Origin: Lachnospiraceae bacterium
GTDB lineage: Bacteria > Bacillota > Clostridia > Lachnospirales > Lachnospiraceae
Direction: 5' to 3'
NCBI GenBank assembly: GCA_015258065.1
Contig: JABZIZ010000002.1
Coordinates: 148,916-212,915, forward strand
Length of the DNA: 64,000 nucleotides
A program made the position numbers and the translations under genes. The notes under the pieces were generated by a model. The model was not told the origin of the DNA. It did not search any database and worked only from the letters and a program-made list of their open reading frames with translations. Shown here in pieces: positions 20,041 to 29,396 of this stretch. The first letter of the stretch is position 1, and each line of letters starts with the position of its first letter.

Positions 20041-21468
20041 TTAAGGAGCCGGATTTATTTTTTTGACAATGATATCCACATTTCTGGATAACTCTGTATC
20101 CTTTTTCAACATTTGCTCAATTCGATCTACGCCGTTCATCACCGTAGAGTGATCCTTTCCGCCCAGTGCCTGTGCAATTTCATTCAGTGTAGTATTGGTG
20201 TAGGTTCTGGCGAGATACATCACAATCTGTCTGGGGCGTACAATTTCTGCGTTTCTTTTTTTGGATAATATATCCGTCTTCCGAAGATTATAGTGTTCAC
20301 ATACTGCATCCATGACGGTCTGAATGGTAATGATTCTTGACTGGTCCGGATAAATGACATCTTTTAGAGCTTCCTTCGTAATTTCTTCGGTGACCGCCAC
20401 ATTGTTCAAACGGGAGAAAGCAATAATTTTGTTGTAGGCGCCCTCCAGTTCCCGAATATTGGACTTCATATTGGTTGCAATATAGGAAAAAACAGCGTCG
20501 TCTATTTTTTGGGGGTAATTTTCTCCTAATTTTTTGAGAATAGCCATTCTAGTTTCATAATCTGGTGGTTGAATATCCGATATCAACCCCATTTCAAAAC
20601 GAGAGCGGAACCGCTCGTCCAATGTTTCCATTTCCTTTGGAGGGCGATCGGAGGATATCACAATTTGTTTACCGGCCTGGTGAAGCTCATTAAAGGTGTG
20701 AAAGAATTCTTCCTGTGTGCTTTCTTTTCCTATTATAAATTGAACGTCGTCTACAAGGAGAACATCTACGGTGCGGTACTTCTCTCGGAAACGACTCATG
20801 ATCTTGGTATCTTGTTTTCCACTGCGGATGGAATCAATGACTTCATTGGTGAATTGCTCGGATGTCACATACAAAACCTTCTTGTCAGGCATGTGATCCA
20901 AAACAAAATGTCCGATGGAATGCATCAGATGTGTTTTACCAAGACCGGGTCCTCCATAAAGAAATAGTGGATTGTATGCTTCACCGGGAGATTCTGCAAC
21001 GGCGAGAGCGGCAGAATATGCAAATTTGTTATTGCTGCCGACGACAAAGGTTTCAAAGCGATATTTCTGATTCAGATTGGATCCTTTGCCGCCTTCTTCC
21101 TCATTTTCATGATGAAAGGCGGAATCATTCTCTATTTTATCATCGAGACCATTCAAATGGTCAGAACGACCTTCTTCCTTTTCCGCATCCTTTTTTAATA
21201 AGAAGACAACGTTGATCAGATAGCCAAGTTCATTGGAAATTGCTGCTTTAAAAAAATCGGTGTAATGCTTTTCTATGTAATTTTGTTGGAAGGAGGTGTC
21301 GGAAGGAATCAATATGTATACCTGGTTATTTTCTAAACGGTGCAGGATGAGGGGGGCGATCCAGGTTTCAAAGGAGACATCCGTGATACCGGAGTCAATC
21401 ATAACAGTTCTTTTAATTTCTTCCCATTTCTGCTCTAAATTCTGAAATATTGACTTGTCATTCGACAT
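20041..21468 (-). CDS. dnaA: Chromosomal replication initiator DnaA
   Basis: A 475-residue AAA+ initiator. Domain I occupies about 1-95, followed by a variable Glu/Asp/Asn-rich linker (about 100-140). The ATPase core carries Walker A GGPGLGKTH (about 171), Walker B LLVDDVQF, and sensor segments near ISSDRPP and ERFRSRFEMGL. Domain IV ends with GGKDHSTVMNGVDRIE, the DNA-binding helix-turn-helix that reads DnaA boxes. Start ATG has AAGGA upstream. It is divergent from rpmH across oriC and has a box close to its promoter, compatible with autoregulation. Confidence 0.98.
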   Translation of the reverse strand: MSNDKSIFQNLEQKWEEIKRTVMIDSGITDVSFETWIAPLILHRLENNQVYILIPSDTSFQQNYIEKHYTDFFKAAISNELGYLINVVFLLKKDAEKEEGRSDHLNGLDDKIENDSAFHHENEEEGGKGSNLNQKYRFETFVVGSNNKFAYSAALAVAESPGEAYNPLFLYGGPGLGKTHLMHSIGHFVLDHMPDKKVLYVTSEQFTNEVIDSIRSGKQDTKIMSRFREKYRTVDVLLVDDVQFIIGKESTQEEFFHTFNELHQAGKQIVISSDRPPKEMETLDERFRSRFEMGLISDIQPPDYETRMAILKKLGENYPQKIDDAVFSYIATNMKSNIRELEGAYNKIIAFSRLNNVAVTEEITKEALKDVIYPDQSRIITIQTVMDAVCEHYNLRKTDILSKKRNAEIVRPRQIVMYLARTYTNTTLNEIAQALGGKDHSTVMNGVDRIEQMLKKDTELSRNVDIIVKKINPAP

Positions 21469-21506
21469 AAATTTTTCCTTCCACTGTCTTATTTTTGTAT
21501 CATCTC

Positions 21507-21535
21507 ATTCTATCGAAAACAAAAATAAAGTGCAA
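21507..21535 (-). promoter_or_regulatory. dnaA promoter
   Basis: Minus strand TTGCAC at 21535-21530, 17-base spacer, TAGAAT at 21512-21507. A perfect DnaA box lies 16 bases further upstream (21551-21559). Confidence 0.6.
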
Positions 21536-21550
21536 ATAAAGCACTGGTCT

Positions 21551-21830
21551 TGTGGATAATGTGTATAATTTTTTCCAGGTAACACGTATTTTTGGGTTTT
21601 CCCTTTTTTTCCACAACCAAAGAAGGCCTTAAGAACTGTAAATTGGCTTTCTCTGCGATCATTCCATTCAATTCACATCATCCACATTTGGGTTGTTCAT
21701 TTGAAAGTGAGTCGAGTATAAAATAACATGTTATCCACATTATCAACATATTGTTGTGGAAAACTAGTTTTTCCACCATATATGGCGAAAAAATTCTTTC
21801 AAAAAGTTTGAAAAATAGCGATAAATAGAG
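21551..21830. other. oriC: Chromosomal replication origin oriC (DnaA-box cluster and AT-rich segment)
   Basis: The 477-base dnaA-rpmH spacer holds two perfect DnaA boxes, TGTGGATAA at 21551-21559 (minus) and TTATCCACA at 21731-21739 (plus), plus close variants at 21607-21615 (TTTTCCACA), 21678-21686 (TCATCCACA), 21740-21748 (TTATCAACA) and 21755-21763 (minus, TGTGGAAAA). The four boxes nearest rpmH are followed by an AT-rich stretch (about 21764-21830) suited to strand opening. Flanking genes point away from it on both sides. No other element is seen in this spacer apart from the dnaA and rpmH promoters. Confidence 0.92.
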
Positions 21831-21832
21831 CC

Positions 21833-21861
21833 TTGACGGAATTATTGTGCTCAATTATAAT
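21833..21861 (+). promoter_or_regulatory. Strong promoter of the rpmH operon
   Basis: TTGACG at 21833-21838, 17-base spacer, perfect TATAAT at 21856-21861. This near-consensus sigma-70 promoter drives rpmH and probably the genes downstream. Confidence 0.85.
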
Positions 21862-21895
21862 AAGACAGATTGACGCGCAGGGAATAGACTGAATT

Positions 21896-21921
21896 CTTTG
21901 CGGTAATCAAAATCCGCAAAG
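21896..21921 (+). promoter_or_regulatory. Stem-loop in the rpmH leader
   Basis: CTTTGCGG (21896-21903) pairs perfectly with CCGCAAAG (21914-21921) around a ten-base loop, just before the AAAGGAGGTG ribosome binding site of rpmH. It may set mRNA stability or translation; no T tract follows, so it is not a terminator. Confidence 0.55.
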
Positions 21922-21945
21922 ATGATCATAAAGGAGGTGTGAACG

Positions 21946-22080
21946 ATGAAAATGACTTTTCAGCCACACAAGCTTCAAAGAAAGCGTGTGCACGGATTCA
22001 GACAGAGAATGAGTACGGCGGGCGGACGAAAGGTTTTAGCTGCCAGAAGATTAAAAGGCAGAAAAAGACTGTCTGCTTGA
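21946..22080 (+). CDS. rpmH: Ribosomal protein bL34
   Basis: A 44-residue, very basic ribosomal protein of the large subunit: [18 protein letters not shown], then [15 protein letters not shown] and RKRLSA, the full L34 signature. It begins after an excellent ribosome binding site (AAAGGAGGTG) and a strong promoter, immediately rightward of oriC, the conserved place for this gene. Confidence 0.98.
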   Translation: MKMTFQPHKLQRKRVHGFRQRMSTAGGRKVLAARRLKGRKRLSA

Positions 22081-22125
22081 TGAGGAATTTATGTTACGCG
22101 TGAGTTTTTCATTAGCATGGTGAGA

Positions 22126-22155
22126 CGCGGATATGCAAGTGCATATTCGCGTTTT
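22126..22155 (+). terminator. Hairpin with short T run between rpmH and rnpA
   Basis: CGCGGATATGC pairs with GCATATTCGCG (one G-U pair) around the four-base loop AAGT, followed by TTTT. It can act as a partial terminator, giving more rpmH than rnpA transcript, or as a processing site. Confidence 0.6.
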
Positions 22156-22172
22156 GATTCTAACACTATTAC

Positions 22173-22550
22173 ATGGTATTTTCTTCATCCCTAAAAAAAA
22201 ATTCGGATTTTCAAACTCTCTATCAAGAGGGCAAATCATTTGCAAATAAGGAACTGGTTTTATATGTGCGCATCAATCATACGAACCAGAATCGTTTTGG
22301 TATTTCCATTAGCAAAAAGGTCGGAAATTCAGTGGTCAGGCACCGTTTTGCAAGGCAAATGAGAGAAATCTACCGACTGAATGAAAGGTCTCTTAATCGT
22401 GGGATTGATCTTTCAGTCATCGCCAGGGGGAGTGTGCGCGATCTTGTTTTTGTAAAAGGCGGAACTCATACGCTTGAGAGGTCGTTTTTAAATTTGGTGA
22501 AGAAAGCACATCTTTTTATCAATGAAAACGATATTCATAGCCATCATTAA
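22173..22550 (+). CDS. rnpA: Ribonuclease P protein component
   Basis: A 125-residue basic protein that assists the RNase P RNA in maturing tRNA 5-prime ends. Signature: NRFGISISKKVGNSVVRHR followed by RQMREIYR, and a C-terminal LERSFLNLVKKA. The start ATG lacks a clear ribosome binding site, as is common for rnpA, which may depend on translation from rpmH or on the upstream hairpin. The 3-prime end overlaps yidD by 29 bases. Confidence 0.95.
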   Translation: MVFSSSLKKNSDFQTLYQEGKSFANKELVLYVRINHTNQNRFGISISKKVGNSVVRHRFARQMREIYRLNERSLNRGIDLSVIARGSVRDLVFVKGGTHTLERSFLNLVKKAHLFINENDIHSHH

Positions 22551-22767
22551 ATTTTACCGGAAGCATCTTTCCAGTTTAAAAACAAGCAGATGTCCATATA
22601 TTCCAACCTGTTCTGCTTACGGACTGGAAGCAATTGAAACTTACGGCGCATGGAAGGGAGGCTGTCTGACAGCATATCGCATTTTGCGTTGTAATCCTTT
22701 TTCAAACGGGGGATATGATCCGGTTCCAACAAAGATGGTGCCTAAGGGCAGAATGGAGAAATTTTGA
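22522..22767 (+). CDS. yidD: Membrane protein insertion efficiency factor YidD
   Basis: An 81-residue protein with the YidD signature: FYRKHLSSL, CPYIPTCSAYGLEAI, GGCLTAYRILRCNPFSNGGYDPVP. It is a small membrane-associated factor that aids YidC-dependent insertion. It starts inside rnpA and ends inside the yidC start, so translation of the three genes is coupled. Confidence 0.95.
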   Translation: MKTIFIAIIKFYRKHLSSLKTSRCPYIPTCSAYGLEAIETYGAWKGGCLTAYRILRCNPFSNGGYDPVPTKMVPKGRMEKF

Positions 22768-24077
22768 CGGGAGCTTTTTTAACTCAATATAACGGTGCCT
22801 TTATCGGACCGGTTGCTAAAGTCCTTGGTTTGCTGATGAACTTTATTTTTAACGGACTAAGTGCAATCGGCATTCAAAACATTGGTCTTGCCATTATTCT
22901 TTTCACTTTAGTCATATACATGGCTTTAATGCCGCTTACGGCGAAACAGCAGCGCTTTTCTAAGCTCCAGCAGAAAATGGCTCCTGAGATCAAGAAGATT
23001 CAAGATAAATATAAGGGGAAAAAAGATCAGGCATCCATGCTTGCTCAGCAGGAGGAAATCAAGGCTGTTTATGGTAAGTATGGGGTATCCCAGGTCGGAA
23101 GTTGTGTTCAGATGCTGATCCAGATGCCGATTCTATTTGCCCTTTATCGTGTCATTTATTCCATCCCCGCCTATGTGGTGAAGGTAAAAGATGTTTTTAC
23201 TCCTTTGGCGGTTTCCCTTTTGCAAATCAAGGGTTCGGATCAATTTATGCAGACACTTTCCGGCGCAAAGGGTTTTGCAAAACAGTTTGAAGATGCCTCC
23301 TTTTCACTTAATGCTTCAAATTCTTTTGCCGTCAATACCTACATTGATACGCTAAATAAGTCATCTTCTGCAGATTGGACTTTACTTGCCAATCAGTACA
23401 AGAATTTGGATGTAGCTTCCGTTCATGCAAAGGTTGCCTCTTTAAATGATTTTCTCGGGTTGAATATTGGGGATTCTCCTTCCTATATTATTAAGTCAGC
23501 TGCATCAAGTGGCGCCTATTTATTGATTATCGGGGCAATTTTAATTCCTCTTCTCGCTGCTTTTACACAGTGGTTGAATGTAAAACTGATGCCGCAGGCT
23601 GCACCTACTTCTAATGATCCGAATGATCAACAGGCACAGATGATGCGGCAGATGAGCACGATGAATACGATCATGCCTCTTTTTTCGGCTTTCATGTGTT
23701 TTACACTTCCCACCGGTCTTGGTTTATACTGGATTGCAGGTGCTGTCATTCGTACCATCCAGCAGGTGGTGATCAATCATCACATTGATAAAATTGATCT
23801 TGACCAGGAAATCGCTAAAAATACGGAAAAGTACGAAAAGAAGTTGGAAAAACAGGGAAATCGGACCAGAAACATGACCAAGTACGCAGCAATGAATACC
23901 AGAAGCCTGATGCAGGCGGGAAATGTGACTGATATTCATACGCAGGTGTCTCAGGAAGATAAGGACGCTTTGGTCAACAAAGCGAGAGAGGCCTACGAAA
24001 GTGGAAAAGCGAGACCCGGGAGTCTCCTGCGTGCCGCCAATATGGTTCGTGAATATGACGAGAAAAATAATAAATAG
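22764..24077 (+). CDS. yidC: Membrane protein insertase YidC/OxaA
   Basis: A 437-residue insertase of the Gram-positive type. Helix 1 starts near residue 15; the core has LVIYMALMPLTAKQQRFSKLQ, a coiled charged loop, VQMLIQMPILFALYRV, and later LPTGLGLYWIAGAVIRTIQQ. A large extracellular loop (about 150-240) and a basic C-terminal tail are present. The TTG start overlaps the yidD stop and has GGAGA upstream. No lipobox cysteine is seen near the N-terminus. The jag partner follows directly. Confidence 0.93.
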   Translation: MTGAFLTQYNGAFIGPVAKVLGLLMNFIFNGLSAIGIQNIGLAIILFTLVIYMALMPLTAKQQRFSKLQQKMAPEIKKIQDKYKGKKDQASMLAQQEEIKAVYGKYGVSQVGSCVQMLIQMPILFALYRVIYSIPAYVVKVKDVFTPLAVSLLQIKGSDQFMQTLSGAKGFAKQFEDASFSLNASNSFAVNTYIDTLNKSSSADWTLLANQYKNLDVASVHAKVASLNDFLGLNIGDSPSYIIKSAASSGAYLLIIGAILIPLLAAFTQWLNVKLMPQAAPTSNDPNDQQAQMMRQMSTMNTIMPLFSAFMCFTLPTGLGLYWIAGAVIRTIQQVVINHHIDKIDLDQEIAKNTEKYEKKLEKQGNRTRNMTKYAAMNTRSLMQAGNVTDIHTQVSQEDKDALVNKAREAYESGKARPGSLLRAANMVREYDEKNNK

Positions 24078-24088
24078 GGGGAGTCGTT

Positions 24089-24715
24089 ATGGAGTATCAG
24101 GAGTTTTCTGCACGAACGGTAGATGATGCAATTACGGAAGCCTGCGAAAAATTAGAGGTTGTCAGTTCTGATCTTGATTATGAAATTATCTTTGAAGGTT
24201 CCGGCGGTTTCCTTGGTATGGGCGCAAAGCCTGCTACCATCAGGGCTCGGATTAAAGAGGTTTCCGTAACAGATGAGGCAACTTCCTTTCTGCAAAAGGT
24301 CTTTTCTGCAATGCAGATGCCGGTCGATATTGATGCCACCTTTGATATTCCGGATTCCAATCTTTGCATTGATCTTTCCGGTGAGAATATGGGTGTTCTG
24401 ATCGGTAAGAGGGGGCAGACATTAGATTCTTTACAATATTTGGTTTCTTTAGTTGTGAATAAAGACACCGAAAATTATATCCACGTGAAATTGGATACGG
24501 AGAATTATAGAGAGCGTCGCAAAGCAACCTTGGAAAATCTGGCTAAGAATGTCGCCTACAAGGTAAAAAGAACCAAAAGATCTGTATCCCTGGAACCCAT
24601 GAATCCTTATGAGAGAAGGATTATCCATTCCGTTTTGCAGGCAGATCATTATGTAACAACACACTCTGAGGGAGATGAGCCTTTTCGGAAGGTTGTCGTT
24701 ACACTGAAGAAGTGA
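24089..24715 (+). CDS. jag: KH/R3H RNA-binding protein Jag (KhpB)
   Basis: A 208-residue RNA-binding protein with three parts: an N-terminal Jag-N domain (FSARTVDDAITEACEKL, GFLGMGAKPA), a KH domain with MGVLIGKRGQTLDSLQYL, and a C-terminal R3H domain with EPMNPYERRIIHSVLQ. It sits 11 bases after yidC with a strong GGGGGAG site. In Gram-positives it binds mRNA with KhpA and affects cell-envelope growth. Confidence 0.95.
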   Translation: MEYQEFSARTVDDAITEACEKLEVVSSDLDYEIIFEGSGGFLGMGAKPATIRARIKEVSVTDEATSFLQKVFSAMQMPVDIDATFDIPDSNLCIDLSGENMGVLIGKRGQTLDSLQYLVSLVVNKDTENYIHVKLDTENYRERRKATLENLAKNVAYKVKRTKRSVSLEPMNPYERRIIHSVLQADHYVTTHSEGDEPFRKVVVTLKK

Positions 24716-24718
24716 TGT

Positions 24719-24747
24719 AATCCCCCTTCTGTTTTGGAAGGGGGATT
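24719..24747 (+). terminator. Strong hairpin after jag
   Basis: AATCCCCCTTC pairs over 11 bases with GAAGGGGGATT around a seven-base loop. The T content after it is poor (TTGATTTCG), so it may be a weak terminator or a stabilising hairpin ahead of mnmE. Confidence 0.6.
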
Positions 24748-24767
24748 TGATTTCGTGGGGTTTTCTT

Positions 24768-26219
24768 ATGGTCTATGCTAATGATACGATTGCATCCATA
24801 TCAACTGCAATGTCGGATGCGGGGATAGGAATCATTCGTGTGAGCGGGAAGAATGCAATTCCGATCTGTGATTCATTATTGGTTTCCAGTAAAATGTCTC
24901 GTGATTTAAAAGAAAGACCTGCCGGGAGCATTCGCTTTGGTTATGCAGTTGACAAGGATCTGAATAAATTGGACGAAGTCCTTGTTTCTGTGATGAAGGC
25001 TCCTCACAGTTATACAGGAGAAGATACGGTTGAGATTAACTGCCATGGCGGACGAATGGTGCTCGAGAGGGTTTTACAGGAAGTTTTATATCAGGGGGCA
25101 AGGTTAGCGCAGCCGGGAGAATTCAGTAAACGTGCTTTTCTCAATGGAAAAATGGATCTGACACAGGCAGAAGCAGTGATGGATTTAATCACTGCGCAGA
25201 ATGCGTTTTCTCTAGCTAATTCAGAAAAACAGTTGAACGGATTTTTTCGAGACCAAATTCGCCATCTTAGAGATCAGATTTTATTGCAAACAGCTCACAT
25301 TGAAGCTGCTTTAGATGATCCGGAAAATGAGGATTTATCTTACAATAATATGGAAATGTCAGCCGAATTAAATCACATGCTGTCTAGGATCAATTCGATG
25401 ATTGAAAGTTATTCGGAGGGCCTTATCCGCAAAGAAGGAATTAAAACCGTTATTCTTGGAAAACCGAATACGGGAAAATCTACGTTACTGAACCTTCTTG
25501 CAAAAGAGGAGAAGGCGATTGTCACGGATCTTCCGGGAACGACGAGAGATGTGGTAGAGGAAACGGTGAAGGTAGGAGATCTAACATTGCGTTTGCTGGA
25601 TACGGCCGGAATTCGTGAAACGGATAATGTAGTAGAGAAGATTGGCGTAACAAAAGCTCTTAAAGAGAGTGAAGATGCAGAGCTCATTTTGCTTTTATTT
25701 GATCTCACTCAAAAACCGGATGACGAAAGTTTGCGTTTAGTCCATCTGGTTAAAACCCATCATGTGATTATTTTATTGAATAAATCCGATCTCTCTTCGG
25801 ATTTAGATTGCTATCAATCTTTCATTGCACAAGCTTATACACGTGAGGATGCTCAGCTTTCTTCTCTTCCTGAGAATCAACGGGAACGGGCCTTATCCCT
25901 GCCTCCGATCATTCCCTGTTCTTTTTTGCAAGGAAAAGGGGTTCAACAATTGGAACAAACGATCGCTTCCCTTTTTCTTCACAATGAGTTGATCCCCAAA
26001 CAGGAGTTTTACCTGACCAGTGTTCGCCATCGAGATGCTTTAAAGCGAACGAAAGAGAGCCTGGTTTTGGTGAAGGAGGGTCTCCTGTCAAAGGTGTCGG
26101 AAGAGTTTTTAACGGTTGATTTGATGAACGCCTATTCATCTCTTGGTGAGATTATCGGTGAAGAAGTTGGTGATGATCTGGTGGATGAGATTTTTTCAAA
26201 ATTCTGCATGGGAAAATAA
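24768..26219 (+). CDS. mnmE: tRNA modification GTPase MnmE
   Basis: A 483-residue GTPase that with MnmG adds the carboxymethylaminomethyl or related group to wobble uridine 34 of some tRNAs. Start DTIASISTAMSDAGIGIIR is characteristic. The G domain has GKPNTGKSTLLN, DLPGTTRD, LDTAGIR and NKSD, and the protein ends with the family FCxGK tail (FCMGK). ATG 24768 follows GGGG; a TTG at 24747 lies inside the preceding hairpin and is less likely. mnmG follows in the same orientation. Confidence 0.96.
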   Translation: MVYANDTIASISTAMSDAGIGIIRVSGKNAIPICDSLLVSSKMSRDLKERPAGSIRFGYAVDKDLNKLDEVLVSVMKAPHSYTGEDTVEINCHGGRMVLERVLQEVLYQGARLAQPGEFSKRAFLNGKMDLTQAEAVMDLITAQNAFSLANSEKQLNGFFRDQIRHLRDQILLQTAHIEAALDDPENEDLSYNNMEMSAELNHMLSRINSMIESYSEGLIRKEGIKTVILGKPNTGKSTLLNLLAKEEKAIVTDLPGTTRDVVEETVKVGDLTLRLLDTAGIRETDNVVEKIGVTKALKESEDAELILLLFDLTQKPDDESLRLVHLVKTHHVIILLNKSDLSSDLDCYQSFIAQAYTREDAQLSSLPENQRERALSLPPIIPCSFLQGKGVQQLEQTIASLFLHNELIPKQEFYLTSVRHRDALKRTKESLVLVKEGLLSKVSEEFLTVDLMNAYSSLGEIIGEEVGDDLVDEIFSKFCMGK

Positions 26220-26279
26220 TCATCCATTGTTTAAGAAATTATTTCTTTTTGATAGATTGGTATTGCTAAAGGAAATCTT

Positions 26280-28286
26280 ATGAATTTAAATTCCTCTACT
26301 CTTGATGAGAATCGCAAACGAGACTGGAAAAAAGAATCCTCTGTTTCTAACGATTTTAGCTCAGAAAACTATGATTGCATCGTGATCGGATCCGGTCATG
26401 CCGGATGCGAAGCTGCTTTATGTTGTGCCAGACTCGGTTTTGAGACGCTTCTTTTTACATTAAGCACTGATCAGATTGCTTTCATGCCCTGTAATCCTCA
26501 TATCGGAGGATCTTCTAAAGGTCACTTGGTAAGAGAAATTGACGCGCTTGGTGGAGAAATGGGCAGGAATATTGATAAAACATTTTTGCAGTCCAAGATG
26601 TTGAATCAATCAAAGGGTCCTGCCGTGCATTCTCTTCGTGCGCAAGCCGATAAGAGTGCGTACTCTCTTTCCATGAAACATGTATTGGAAAGTCAGACAC
26701 ATCTTCACCTCAAGCAAGGAGAAGTGGTTCAGATTCTTTGGGATGATTTAAATTCTTCTGATGCAAATGATTTGGTGAATCAGGGTTACTCAAAGAAAAT
26801 AAAAGGAGTCGTCTCATATTCCGGAATCACTTATTGTGCTAAGACAGTGATACTGTGTACCGGTACTTATCTTCAATCAAGATGTTTGTGTGGGGAAGCA
26901 ATTACTTATACCGGTCCCAATGGGATGCAGCCTTCGAATCTATTATCTGCCTCTCTTCGTGAAGCAGGCGTTGGTCTGCGACGATTTAAGACGGGAACTC
27001 CTGCCAGAATGTCTTCAGATAGCATTGATTTTTCTAAGATGGAAGAGCAGTGCGGAGATGTTCCGGTAACTCCCTTTTCTTTTTCGACGGATCCCGCTTC
27101 TGTACAAAAAGAGCAGGTTAAGTGCTATCTGACTTATACGAACGAGAAAACGCACGAAATTATACGAAATAACATTCATCGCTCTCCCATCTATTCCGGT
27201 GTGATCGAGGGGGTGGGTCCCAGGTACTGTCCATCAATTGAGGATAAGGTCGTGAAATTTCCGGATCGGAAACGGCATCAGGTTTTTATTGAACCGGAGG
27301 GTTTATATACCAATGAAATGTATGTAGACGGGATGTCCTCATCCCTGCCGGAAGATGTGCAGCAAGCAATGTATAAAACGGTGCCCGGCCTGGAACATTG
27401 CCATATCGTAAAAAATGCTTATGCGATTGAATACGATTGTCTGGTCCCGGGTCAGTTATCGCTAACACTTGAAATTCGATCTATTCGAGGTCTGTTCTCT
27501 GCCGGTCAATTTAATGGAAGCAGCGGCTATGAGGAAGCTGCTGCGCAAGGTCTGTATGCGGCTATCAATGCATGTAGGCAAATGCAAAAGAAAGATCCCT
27601 TTTATATTGACCGATCGGAAGGATACATCGGTGTTCTTGTAGATGATCTTGTTACAAAATATAATACGGAACCTTATCGTATGATGACTTCTCGTGCGGA
27701 GTACAGACTTCTTTTAAGGCAGGATAATGCGGATCTTAGATTAACAAAAAAGGGATTCGAGTGTGGTTTAATTTCATCAAAGAGGATGAAAGAAATTGAA
27801 ATCAAGCAACAGCAGATATTGTCCGAAATAGATAGACTGAAGCAGGTCAAAGTAGGAGCTTCCGACTGTGTGCAGAATTTCATGCGTGTGCACCAATCTC
27901 CTTTGTTAAAAACGGCTTGTTCTTTGGCGGAGCTAATGTGCAGACCAGAACTGAATTATCGAGATCTCAAGGAGCTGGATCCGAATCGAATTCCACTTCC
28001 TGAACAGGTGATTGAGCAGGTTGAGATTCAAATTAAATACGAAGGCTATATCGAGCGGCAGGAAAGGCAGATTGCACAGTTCAAAAAGTTAGAGCGACGA
28101 CTCATTCCGGATTCGATTCATTATGATGAAATTTCTTCCTTGCGAATAGAGGCAAGGCAGAAGTTGAAAGAGTTTAGACCGAAGAATATCGGACAGGCAA
28201 GTCGAATCGGCGGCGTTAATCCGGCAGATATTTCCGTGTTGATTATTTATTTGCAGGCACATAAAGATGAGGATCGGATGGAGTGA
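26280..28286 (+). CDS. mnmG: tRNA uridine-34 carboxymethylaminomethyl modification enzyme MnmG
   Basis: A 668-residue FAD enzyme and partner of MnmE. The nucleotide-binding motif is [13 protein letters not shown] (about residue 40), then [22 protein letters not shown], the GTGTY-like [17 protein letters not shown], and [17 protein letters not shown]. The C-terminal helical domain ends with [13 protein letters not shown]. An unusual polar N-terminal extension of about 30 residues precedes the normal start; the ATG at 26280 has AAAGGA upstream and no later start matches as well. The end overlaps the start region of rsmG. Confidence 0.96.
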   Translation: MNLNSSTLDENRKRDWKKESSVSNDFSSENYDCIVIGSGHAGCEAALCCARLGFETLLFTLSTDQIAFMPCNPHIGGSSKGHLVREIDALGGEMGRNIDKTFLQSKMLNQSKGPAVHSLRAQADKSAYSLSMKHVLESQTHLHLKQGEVVQILWDDLNSSDANDLVNQGYSKKIKGVVSYSGITYCAKTVILCTGTYLQSRCLCGEAITYTGPNGMQPSNLLSASLREAGVGLRRFKTGTPARMSSDSIDFSKMEEQCGDVPVTPFSFSTDPASVQKEQVKCYLTYTNEKTHEIIRNNIHRSPIYSGVIEGVGPRYCPSIEDKVVKFPDRKRHQVFIEPEGLYTNEMYVDGMSSSLPEDVQQAMYKTVPGLEHCHIVKNAYAIEYDCLVPGQLSLTLEIRSIRGLFSAGQFNGSSGYEEAAAQGLYAAINACRQMQKKDPFYIDRSEGYIGVLVDDLVTKYNTEPYRMMTSRAEYRLLLRQDNADLRLTKKGFECGLISSKRMKEIEIKQQQILSEIDRLKQVKVGASDCVQNFMRVHQSPLLKTACSLAELMCRPELNYRDLKELDPNRIPLPEQVIEQVEIQIKYEGYIERQERQIAQFKKLERRLIPDSIHYDEISSLRIEARQKLKEFRPKNIGQASRIGGVNPADISVLIIYLQAHKDEDRME

Positions 28287-28288
28287 AG

Positions 28289-29059
28289 ATGGATTCTTTT
28301 TCTCAATTTATTGAAGATTGTAAATTTCTGCATTTTGATCCGACGATGGAACAGTTGGATCAGCTTCTGGATTTCTTTGAACTTATGACTGACTATAATA
28401 AAAAGGTTAATCTGACAACGATTACCGATTTTGAGGAAGTATGTAAGCTTCATTTTTTGGATAGTCTTATTCCTTTTGTCTTACCGGAGGATATTTTTCC
28501 ATTTCCAAGACTCTCTTGTGAAAAAATGATTGATGTTGGAACGGGTGCCGGTTTTCCCGGAATACCGCTAAAGATTTTTTTTCCAGATATTCGCTTAACT
28601 CTGATGGATTCGCTCCAAAAAAGATTAACCTTTTTAGATGAGGTGATTCTCTCGCTTTCTCTTAACCGGAAGGGAGAAATCCAAACGCTCCATGGTAGAG
28701 CGGAAGAGCTTTCTGCACCTGCCAAAAAACTGAGACAGGCCGTTCCGATTTATCGAGAATCTTTTGATTTTGTTGTTTCGAGAGCTGTTGCAAATCTTTC
28801 CACCTTATCAGAGTACTGTATTCCTTTTGTTAAAATAAATGGATTTTTCCTTTCTTATAAAGCGGGCCATGTGGAAGATGAAGTTCAACAGGCAGTAAAA
28901 GCGATTTCTCTTCTTGGCGGTGAGATCATACAGGCTTATCCATATACATTGCCAAATTCAGAAATACAGCGTAGTATTATTCTTATACAAAAAAGGAGGT
29001 CTACTCCGAGTGAATACCCTCGAAAGCCGGGGCTTCCATCAAAGAAACCTTTAAGGTAG
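28289..29059 (+). CDS. rsmG: 16S rRNA (guanine-527 N7) methyltransferase RsmG
   Basis: A 256-residue SAM-dependent methyltransferase. Motif I is DVGTGAGFPGIPLKI, followed by LMDSLQKRLTFLDEV and the FVVSRAVANL motif. It methylates 16S rRNA near the decoding site. ATG 28289 has GGAG five bases upstream; a GTG at 28283 overlapping the mnmG stop is an alternative. A basic C-terminal tail of about 20 residues looks longer than usual. A parS palindrome follows and may also terminate this operon. Confidence 0.95.
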   Translation: MDSFSQFIEDCKFLHFDPTMEQLDQLLDFFELMTDYNKKVNLTTITDFEEVCKLHFLDSLIPFVLPEDIFPFPRLSCEKMIDVGTGAGFPGIPLKIFFPDIRLTLMDSLQKRLTFLDEVILSLSLNRKGEIQTLHGRAEELSAPAKKLRQAVPIYRESFDFVVSRAVANLSTLSEYCIPFVKINGFFLSYKAGHVEDEVQQAVKAISLLGGEIIQAYPYTLPNSEIQRSIILIQKRRSTPSEYPRKPGLPSKKPLR

Positions 29060-29073
29060 GCACTTTTCAAAAA

Positions 29074-29089
29074 TGTTTCACGTGAAACA
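29074..29089. promoter_or_regulatory. parS: parS centromere site 1
   Basis: A perfect TGTTTCACGTGAAACA, the ParB-binding sequence. It forms the centre of a 36-base perfect palindrome (29064-29099) whose arms add TTTTCAAAAA and its complement. Placed just upstream of parAB. Confidence 0.95.
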
Positions 29090-29177
29090 TTTTTGAAAAT
29101 CATATTCTGTACTACAAGATATAGAATTTTTTATATAAATGAGAGTAATGCTTGTGTTTATCAAAAATGAATTTAAA

Positions 29178-29193
29178 TGTTTCACGTGAAACA
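29178..29193. promoter_or_regulatory. parS: parS centromere site 2
   Basis: A second perfect TGTTTCACGTGAAACA, within a 28-base perfect palindrome (29172-29199) with TTTAAA arms, 104 bases from the first site. The rest of the 337-base rsmG-parA spacer is AT-rich with no convincing gene; a ribosome binding site AGAGGAG precedes parA. Confidence 0.95.
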
Positions 29194-29396
29194 TTTAAAA
29201 ATAAGGGTCTAGGTTATAATAATCCACAAGAATGCTCAAAGAAATCTGCAAGTGAATGATATCAAAACATGCAGAAGAATAGATGAAGGAATCAAAGCCT
29301 GCAAAGGATATAGTTGCAAGTAACGCAAGCAATCCTATTTCAAAGAGTGTCAGAGTCTTATGACATTTACAATATAACAAAAAAGAGGAGTGAAAT

